A DNA stretch of 6,436 nt from an uncultured Collinsella sp. (GTDB taxonomy: Bacteria; Actinomycetota; Coriobacteriia; Coriobacteriales; Coriobacteriaceae), in NCBI GenBank assembly GCA_902388545.1, contig CABMPS010000116.1, positions 1 to 6,436 of the forward strand, in the 5' to 3' direction. Numbering within the stretch: the stretch's first letter is position 1; each line of letters opens with the position of its first letter. A program made the translations under genes and the position numbers. Shown here piece after piece: positions 1 to 3,717 of the stretch. The notes beneath the pieces were generated by a model. The model was not told the DNA's origin and did no database searches. It was given only the letters and a program-made list of their open reading frames with translations.

Positions 1-500
1 GCTACCAGAACTCGGGCAAGACCACGCTCGTCGAGAAGGTCATTGCCGAGCTCACCCGCCGCGGTCTGCGCGTGGGTTCGCTCAAGCATCACGGGCATCA
101 CGGCTTTGATATCGATGTACCCGCTAAGGACACCTGGCGCCATCACCAAGCCGGATCCAAGCATGTGGGCCTCATCTGCGCCACGCGTTGGGCGGAGTAC
201 GCCGACACGCGCGAGGAGGACGAGATGCCCGCGCGCGAGCTGCTGTCGCGCTACAACGATGTCGACGTGGTGATCATTGAGGGCTACAAGACCGAGGGCT
301 TCGACAACATCGTGGTCGCGCGCTCCGGTGTCGACCGTCTGCGCGGCAAGAGCTCACTCGACCTGGTCGACGGTCACACGCTGGCCCTTGCCTGCAACGA
401 GGCCCTGGCACGCCAGGCCTTCGACGCCGGCTTTGCGACCCGAGCCATCAACATCAACGACGCCCGAGCCATCTGCGATCTTATCCAAGATCATCTTTAG
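1..500 (+). CDS. mobB: MobB-like molybdopterin-guanine dinucleotide biosynthesis GTPase, 5'-truncated
   Basis: The gene enters from the left edge. The first full codon is at 3, and 165 residues are visible before the TAG at 498-500. MobB proteins are small P-loop GTPases that assist MobA in attaching GMP to molybdopterin to make the guanine dinucleotide cofactor of molybdoenzymes such as formate dehydrogenase; they act in the cytoplasm. The visible protein opens inside the Walker A loop (YQNSGKTTL, residues 1-9; the preceding Gly is probably the split codon at 1-2). It then shows the family's His/Asp/Lys block SLKHHGHHGFDIDVPAKD (26-43) followed by HHQAGS (47-52), and a Walker-B-like strand ending VVIIEGYK (89-96). 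E. coli MobB is about 175 residues, so probably only a short N-terminal piece is missing. G+C-rich codon use matches the next two genes. No Mo-cofactor partner gene is visible downstream, and palindromes follow the stop. The family is secure; the exact role in this organism is inferred. Confidence 0.92.
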   Translation, partial: YQNSGKTTLVEKVIAELTRRGLRVGSLKHHGHHGFDIDVPAKDTWRHHQAGSKHVGLICATRWAEYADTREEDEMPARELLSRYNDVDVVIIEGYKTEGFDNIVVARSGVDRLRGKSSLDLVDGHTLALACNEALARQAFDAGFATRAININDARAICDLIQDHL

Positions 501-507
501 GGGTCGA

Positions 508-622
508 CGCTGCGCCGGCCCCAAGCACCCCATCTCGCCCCTCAAGCCGTCGCTCGCGTACCAAAGTACGCGTCGCTCCTCTTTCGGGGCGACCTGGGGC
601 ACTTGGAACCGGCTCGCTGCGC
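508..622. repeat. Long imperfect palindrome downstream of mobB
   Basis: Positions 514-546 pair imperfectly with 581-613. Solid blocks include GCCGG/CCGGC, CCAAG/CTTGG, CCCCA/TGGGG and TCGCCCC/GGGGCGA. A separate perfect 7-bp inner hairpin lies at 555-561/566-572 (CGCGTAC, loop CAAA). The octamer CGCTGCGC occurs directly at both ends (508-515 and 615-622), like a target duplication, although the left copy overlaps the stem by two bases. No T-run follows, so it is not a textbook terminator. It could be a palindromic mobile repeat or a structured 3' UTR. Copy number elsewhere is unknown. Confidence 0.55.
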
Positions 623-632
623 TGCCATAACA

Positions 633-667
633 TGCCAAAAAGGGACAGGTTTGTTTTGGCAGGTTTT
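633..667. repeat. REP-like hairpin, divergent copy A
   Basis: TGCCAAAA (633-640) pairs perfectly with TTTTGGCA (654-661) around a loop containing GGGACAGG, and GGTTTT follows. The loop matches the GGGCCAGG and GGGGCAGG cores of the three other hairpins at 686-729, 2263-2306 and 3225-3259, so this looks like a diverged member of the same family. The T-run after the stem could give weak terminator activity for transcripts from the mobB side. Confidence 0.6.
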
Positions 668-685
668 ATCTGGGCAAACGTCATT

Positions 686-729
686 TCCACCACAAAGGGG
701 CCAGGCACCTTTGTGGTGGATTTTGCTTT
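686..729. repeat. REP-like hairpin copy B, terminator-like
   Basis: Positions 686-698 and 708-720 form a perfect 13-bp stem (arm core CCACCACAAAGG) around the 9-nt loop GGCCAGGCA, followed by TTTTGCTTT. The same unit recurs almost base for base at 2263-2306, including the T-rich tail, so this is a dispersed repeat and not a chance hairpin. The stem plus T-rich tail resembles a Rho-independent terminator reading rightwards. Its position fits both a terminator and a REP-type insertion. Confidence 0.75.
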
Positions 730-882
730 AGTAGATGTGTGGGACATGCCTTACACTCTACCAAGTAGTTCATGACGGGCGAAAAACGGAGAGAAGGGGC
801 TTGATGCGTCCTTAATGTATCATGCGGATAGATTGATTTGACAGACGGTGGCGAATGCCCGCCGTCCGCATTCGTATGAAAC
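730..882. other. Leader region upstream of the MFS gene
   Basis: No credible gene lies here. A bulged hairpin is visible at 731-761 (GTAGA with TCTAC, plus GTG with CAC). A lone -10-like TATCAT lies at 818-823 but has no matching -35 box at normal spacing. TTGACA at 838-843 has no -10 partner downstream. The promoter of the MFS gene is probably in this stretch but cannot be placed. Confidence 0.35.
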
Positions 883-888
883 AAGGAG
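883..888 (+). promoter_or_regulatory. Ribosome binding site deciding the MFS start
   Basis: AAGGAG lies 5 nt before the ATG at 894. The in-frame ATG at 855 has no comparable site upstream, so 894 is preferred and 13 residues are dropped from the longest open frame. Confidence 0.8.
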
Positions 889-893
889 TCTCC

Positions 894-2180
894 ATGCTCG
901 CCTCTCTTTTCTCAAAGCCTCAATCATTGCTGTCCGTGCAGGCCAAGCGCTTGGTGGCGATGCGCTTTCTCATCTACACCGGGTTTCAGACCAGTTATTT
1001 TATCGGCGTCATCGGAACGCTCACCTATGCGGACGATGCCTCGGTCGTCGCGACATCGCTGGCCGTTCTGTTTATGAACGTTTTCGTGATCCTGGGATCC
1101 TTTGCGGGCGGCGCTGCGCTCGACGTCTGGGGTCCGCGCCGCCATTTCTTGCTGAGCATCGTCGGCGCGCTCGCAACTGGCACGGCGATCATCGCTTTTG
1201 GTAGCGCGACCGGCATCGTCCTGCTCGGCGCGGTGTTCTTAGGCCTTACGATGGGATTCGCCCAGCCCATTGCCACGTCCTATCCGGCCTACCTCACCGA
1301 CGATCCTGTCGAGCTCAAAGACATCAACTCCGCCATCGCCATGTTCTCAAACGTGAGTATTATCGTCGGACCCACGTTGGGTGGCTTTGTCGCGGCGGCT
1401 GCGTCGTCGCGCGCGGTGTTTGTGCTCATGATGCTCTTTACCGTGCTGGCGCTCATCGCCGGCTGGGGCTTTAAGCCACGGGCGGGTCAGGCGGCCGGGT
1501 ACGAAGACGAGCCCGCGGCTGGTGACATCACATCGGACAAGGTCGGGCAAAGCCCCAACTCCAGCGCATCCTCCCGCGTCACCTTCGCGACCAGCATCAA
1601 GACGGTCTTTACCAACAGCGTTCTCGCCCTGCTGTTTTGCATCATTTTTCTTTCGAACTTTGGCTATGGAGCCTTCGACCCGCTCGAGTCGTTCTTCTAT
1701 CGCGATGTCCTGCATGTCGGCGTTGAGTGGATGGGCTGGCTCTCGTCTGCTTCGGGCGTGGGCGCGGTGCTGGGTGCCGTGCTCGCGCTCCGCTTGCCGG
1801 CGCACCTGGTCAACCTTAAAACGCTGCTTGTGGCGCTTATGTCCGTGGGCCTGGGAAGTCTGCTCTATGTGGGGACGCCGTACGTGGGCGTGGCCCTCGT
1901 CGGCCAGATCGCCCTGGGCATAGCCTGGGGTGTCGTCAATCCGCTCCACAACACCATCGTGCAAACGACGGCGCCGCTCGAGCAACTCGGCCGTGTGAAC
2001 TCGGTCATGGGCTTTGGCAATATGTTCGCCGGCGTGGCGCCGCTGGCGATTGCCCCGTGGCTGGCGGCGACATTTGGCGTACAACGGACACTCGTGGGGG
2101 CAGGCATGGTCGTGACGGCGGTTCCCGCGGCGCTGCTGCTGTTTGGGCGCAATTACTTGGAACGTGCCGTAAGGCAGTAA
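894..2180 (+). CDS. Major facilitator superfamily transporter (probable exporter)
   Basis: This is a complete 428-residue integral membrane protein, a normal length for a 12-helix MFS carrier. MFS proteins move small solutes or drugs across the cytoplasmic membrane, usually in exchange for or together with protons. Two hydrophobic halves, about residues 22-192 and 240-418, are separated by a hydrophilic cytoplasmic loop at about 193-235 that is rich in Gly, Asp and Ser. The loop between helices 2 and 3 carries an MFS motif A variant, GGAALDVWGPRR (72-83), with the expected Asp77, Gly80 and Arg82-Arg83. A second-half signature, EQLGRVNSVMGFG (363-375), resembles that of the MFS_3 branch (enterobactin-exporter-like proteins). 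The substrate cannot be read from sequence. The gene is flanked by palindromic repeats on both sides and has no close partner, so it is probably monocistronic. The start is fixed by AAGGAG at 883-888. The family call is firm; the direction of transport is inferred. Confidence 0.9.
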   Translation: MLASLFSKPQSLLSVQAKRLVAMRFLIYTGFQTSYFIGVIGTLTYADDASVVATSLAVLFMNVFVILGSFAGGAALDVWGPRRHFLLSIVGALATGTAIIAFGSATGIVLLGAVFLGLTMGFAQPIATSYPAYLTDDPVELKDINSAIAMFSNVSIIVGPTLGGFVAAAASSRAVFVLMMLFTVLALIAGWGFKPRAGQAAGYEDEPAAGDITSDKVGQSPNSSASSRVTFATSIKTVFTNSVLALLFCIIFLSNFGYGAFDPLESFFYRDVLHVGVEWMGWLSSASGVGAVLGAVLALRLPAHLVNLKTLLVALMSVGLGSLLYVGTPYVGVALVGQIALGIAWGVVNPLHNTIVQTTAPLEQLGRVNSVMGFGNMFAGVAPLAIAPWLAATFGVQRTLVGAGMVVTAVPAALLLFGRNYLERAVRQ

Positions 2181-2244
2181 AACCATCACAACATTCGATG
2201 AAAACCGCGATTTTGCCGAAAAACGTCGAATGTTGTGATGGTTT
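2180..2244. repeat. Near-perfect 19-bp palindrome abutting the MFS stop codon
   Basis: Positions 2180-2198 pair perfectly with 2226-2244 (arm AACCATCACAACATTCGA plus one outer A-T pair). The stem extends by a G-U and a G-C pair to 2200/2224 and closes a 23-nt A-rich loop. It begins on the last base of the TAA stop. Rightwards it is followed by GGCTCG and not by a T-run, so it is a poor Rho-independent terminator on this strand. On the other strand it is followed by TTTT. It is unrelated in sequence to the GGGCCAGG-loop hairpins. Likely roles are mRNA 3'-end protection, partial termination, or a separate palindromic repeat family. Confidence 0.75.
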
Positions 2245-2262
2245 GGCTCGTAGACGCCGCGA

Positions 2263-2306
2263 TCACCACAAAGGGGCCAGGCACCTTTGTGGTGGTTTTT
2301 GCTTTG
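2263..2306. repeat. REP-like hairpin copy C, terminator-like
   Basis: The stem 2264-2274/2284-2294 (CACCACAAAGG) is 11 bp, extended by G-U, A-U and G-U pairs to 2261/2297. It encloses the same 9-nt loop GGCCAGGCA as the copy at 686-729, and is followed by TTTTTGCTTT. This is the best terminator-shaped sequence after the MFS gene. It also belongs to the dispersed family, so its role as terminator may be secondary. Confidence 0.75.
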
Positions 2307-2334
2307 ACGGGCCGCGCCTGTGCCTTGGTATACC
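2304..2334 (+). promoter_or_regulatory. Possible promoter of the HAD phosphatase gene
   Basis: TTGACG (2304-2309, 5 of 6 to the -35 consensus) and TATACC (2329-2334, 4 of 6 to the -10) are 19 nt apart, slightly wide. The -35 box overlaps the T-rich tail of the repeat at 2263-2306. Transcription would start near 2341, leaving a leader of about 50 nt before the ATG at 2390. Confidence 0.4.
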
Positions 2335-2389
2335 ATGTACGCCGTTCACGAATGCACCCCACACCGCCGCACGACCCAGAAAGGCCCCC

Positions 2390-3211
2390 ATGGACACCAC
2401 CTTCAGCCACATCAAAGCCGTGTTCTGCGATATCGACGGTACGCTGCTCACGAGCCAGCACACGGTGTCCCCGCGCACCGTGGCGGCGATCCGCGCCCTG
2501 CGCGAGCGCGGCGTGCTCTTTGGCCTGTGCACCGGGCGCGACGCCCACGCGACCGAGGCCATGTACGAGCTCTGGGGCATCGAAGGCCTGGTGGACGTGC
2601 TCGTGGGTTGCGGCGGCGCCGAGGTCATCGACCGCGCGCACGACATCAACGAGCTGAGCTATCCACTGCCGGGCGAGACCATCGCGCGCATCTGCAAGCA
2701 CATGGCGGACCTTCCGGCAACGCCCGTCTGCCCCCGAGACGGCGTGTTCTACGTGCCCGAGAGCAACGCGTGCGTCGAGCACCTGTCGCGCGTCGACGGC
2801 GTGCCCTACCAGGTGGTCGATTTTGCCGAGTTTTTGCGCGAGCCGCAGCCCAAGGTGATGTTTACCATGGCACCCGAGGTAATGCCGCGGGTGATTGAGC
2901 GGGCGTCGACGTTTGCCGATAACACTGTTAAGGCGGCGGCTCTGCAAACCACGCAGCGGCTCTACGAGTTCATGGATCCGCGCGTGTCCAAGACGCGCGG
3001 CCTTGTGCGCGTGGCAGAGCTCAACGACATGGAGCTCCAGAACATCTGCGTGTTTGGCGATGCGGACAACGACACCTGCATGGTGGCTGACGCCGGCGTG
3101 GGGGTGGCCATGGCAAATGGCAGCGACGCCACCCGTGCCGCCGCCGATTTTGTAACCGCCAGCAACGACAAAGACGGCATCGCGATCTTTATCGAGGAAC
3201 ATCTGCTGTAG
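2390..3211 (+). CDS. Cof-type HAD-IIB family phosphatase
   Basis: This is a complete 273-residue soluble protein, typical of the Cof/YidA-type branch of the haloacid dehalogenase superfamily. These cytoplasmic Mg-dependent enzymes hydrolyse phosphate esters such as sugar phosphates, through an aspartyl-phosphate intermediate. All catalytic motifs are present: motif I DIDGT (14-18; Asp14 nucleophile, Asp16 acid/base), motif II CTGR (47-50; Thr48), motif III Lys201 in RVSKTRG, and motif IV GDADND (223-228) followed by GVGVAMANGSD (236-246). The segment of about 85-190 between motifs II and III corresponds to the large C2-type cap domain that sets substrate choice; the physiological substrate is unknown. 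The frame is open far upstream, but the ATG at 2390 is chosen because AGAAAGG (2378-2384) lies 5 nt before it and the motif I Asp then falls at residue 14, as in family members. The gene has its own possible promoter and no close downstream partner. Confidence 0.92.
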   Translation: MDTTFSHIKAVFCDIDGTLLTSQHTVSPRTVAAIRALRERGVLFGLCTGRDAHATEAMYELWGIEGLVDVLVGCGGAEVIDRAHDINELSYPLPGETIARICKHMADLPATPVCPRDGVFYVPESNACVEHLSRVDGVPYQVVDFAEFLREPQPKVMFTMAPEVMPRVIERASTFADNTVKAAALQTTQRLYEFMDPRVSKTRGLVRVAELNDMELQNICVFGDADNDTCMVADAGVGVAMANGSDATRAAADFVTASNDKDGIAIFIEEHLL

Positions 3212-3224
3212 CGCTGGGGGAGAA

Positions 3225-3259
3225 CCACCGCAGAAGGGGGCAGGCTCTTTTTGCGGTGG
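3225..3259. repeat. REP-like hairpin copy D with compensatory stem changes
   Basis: Positions 3225-3237 pair with 3247-3259 in a 13-bp stem with two G-U pairs, around the 9-nt loop GGGCAGGCT. Compared with the copies at 686-729 and 2263-2306, an A-T pair in the stem has become G-C (3230/3254) and the loop core is GGCAGG instead of GCCAGG. Pairing is kept despite base changes. It lies 13 nt after the HAD stop. No T-run follows the stem on the + strand. Confidence 0.65.
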
Positions 3260-3371
3260 CCTCAGGCGATTTGGGCGAATTGATACCTAAAATCTGTGCG
3301 AAAATTCAAATATTGTTGTCTGAACATCACGCTTCTAACTACCGATGGGTTAAAGATATTCTCATCAATTT

Positions 3372-3426
3372 GGTAGGATATTCATCCCGGTTAATGACCT
3401 ACCGCTCACGGTCGATTTTCGACCGT
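3372..3426. other. Two adjacent hairpins of unknown role
   Basis: GGTAGG (3372-3377) pairs with CCTACC (3398-3403). Five bases later, ACGGTCGA (3408-3415) pairs perfectly with TCGACCGT (3419-3426) around the loop TTT. Neither is followed by a T-run, so they do not look like a standard terminator for the HAD gene. They could be part of a leader, a small RNA or an operator cluster. Confidence 0.4.
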
Positions 3427-3436
3427 TCACAGGATG

Positions 3437-3452
3437 TTTGCTCTTGAGCAAA
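3437..3452. promoter_or_regulatory. Operator-like dyad TTTGCTC-TT-GAGCAAA
   Basis: Two 7-bp half-sites are in perfect inverted orientation with a 2-bp centre. The half-site core GAGCAA/TTGCTC recurs at 3550-3555, 3599-3604 and 3683-3688. The dyad lies about 170 nt upstream of the TATAAT box, a position that would suit an upstream regulator site. The binding protein is unknown. Confidence 0.45.
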
Positions 3453-3545
3453 ATGTTGTGCAAATAAATCTAATGCCATTAAAAAATAATAGGCAACTAA
3501 ATTACCAGCAGAAACAAATAATAGATAGCGAATAAACGAAGGTAA

Positions 3546-3608
3546 ATCTGAGCAAATGTCAAGAGAATTGAGAACTCGCTACAAAAATGTCGGTTTTGTT
3601 GCTCAGAT
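3546..3608. promoter_or_regulatory. 10-bp inverted repeat overlapping the -35 region
   Basis: ATCTGAGCAA (3546-3555) is perfectly repeated in inverse orientation as TTGCTCAGAT (3599-3608), separated by 43 nt. The right arm covers the expected -35 position of the TATAAT promoter. Paired operators for a looping repressor or activator are the simplest reading; a leader hairpin or a very short invertible segment are alternatives. Confidence 0.45.
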
Positions 3609-3628
3609 GTTTAAACAATCGTTATAAT
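3599..3628 (+). promoter_or_regulatory. Probable promoter of the surface protein gene
   Basis: The -10 box TATAAT (3623-3628) is a perfect consensus match. The best-spaced -35 is TTGCTC (3599-3604, 18-nt spacer), which keeps only the TTG of TTGACA. A weak -35 overlapped by a repeated operator-like sequence suggests dependence on an activator or control by a repressor. Transcription would start near 3635, giving a leader of roughly 80 nt. Confidence 0.55.
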
Positions 3629-3643
3629 TGCATTACTAAACGA

Positions 3644-3662
3644 GCGCAATTACAGATTGCGC
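3644..3662. promoter_or_regulatory. Leader dyad GCGCAAT-5-ATTGCGC
   Basis: A perfect 7-bp inverted repeat with a 5-nt centre (TACAG) lies just downstream of the predicted transcription start. As DNA it could be a repressor site; as RNA it would be a small hairpin about 40 nt before the ribosome binding site. AATTGC at 3626-3631 can pair with GCAATT at 3646-3651 as an alternative fold. Confidence 0.4.
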
Positions 3663-3702
3663 AGATACGTTTGATGGTGAAAGAGCAAGATCGCGGTCTC
3701 TT

Positions 3703-3711
3703 GGGGAGGAG
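3703..3711 (+). promoter_or_regulatory. Strong ribosome binding site of the surface protein gene
   Basis: GGGGAGGAG is followed by a 6-nt spacer before the ATG at 3718. It fixes the start and supports the long frame that runs off the right edge as a real gene. Confidence 0.85.
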
Positions 3712-3717
3712 ACATCG

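Larger units (their letters stand above)
3260..3717. other. A+T-rich gene-free regulatory region upstream of the surface protein
   Basis: Base composition changes sharply here from the G+C-rich genes on the left, most visibly at about 3440-3640. No open frame here has a ribosome binding site and a convincing product. It holds two adjacent hairpins (3372-3403, 3408-3426), a TTTGCTC-TT-GAGCAAA dyad (3437-3452), a 10-bp inverted repeat (3546-3555/3599-3608), a TATAAT box (3623-3628) and a leader dyad (3644-3662). It is best read as a long promoter and leader region for the gene starting at 3718. Confidence 0.6.

Noticed and set aside
731..761. Bulged hairpin GTAGA/TCTAC as a riboswitch or terminator
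   Set aside because: The stem is short and bulged, with no T-run and no match to a known riboswitch layout; mentioned only in the description of the leader.
855..893. Longer N-terminus for the MFS protein from ATG 855
   Set aside because: There is no good ribosome binding site before 855, whereas AAGGAG sits 5 nt before 894; the extra residues are hydrophilic and not expected before helix 1.
1347..2336. 329-codon open frame on the minus strand opposite the MFS gene
   Set aside because: It is antisense to a clear MFS gene, has a low-complexity Arg/His/Ala-rich product, no ribosome binding site, and runs through the hairpins at 2180-2306. It is a by-product of G+C-rich codon use.
2057..2389. 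N-terminal extension of the HAD protein from the upstream open frame
   Set aside because: It would overlap the MFS gene and cross two hairpins; motif I normally lies close to the N-terminus, as it does with the start at 2390.
2186..3202. 338-codon open frame on the minus strand opposite the HAD gene
   Set aside because: It lies opposite a gene with all catalytic motifs intact; the product is His/Ala/Gly-rich and resembles no known family, and the frame reads through repeat elements.
3256..3447. 63-codon plus-strand frame after the HAD gene
   Set aside because: It starts on a GTG inside the arm of the hairpin at 3225-3259, has no ribosome binding site, ends in the TTTGCTC dyad and has no recognisable product.
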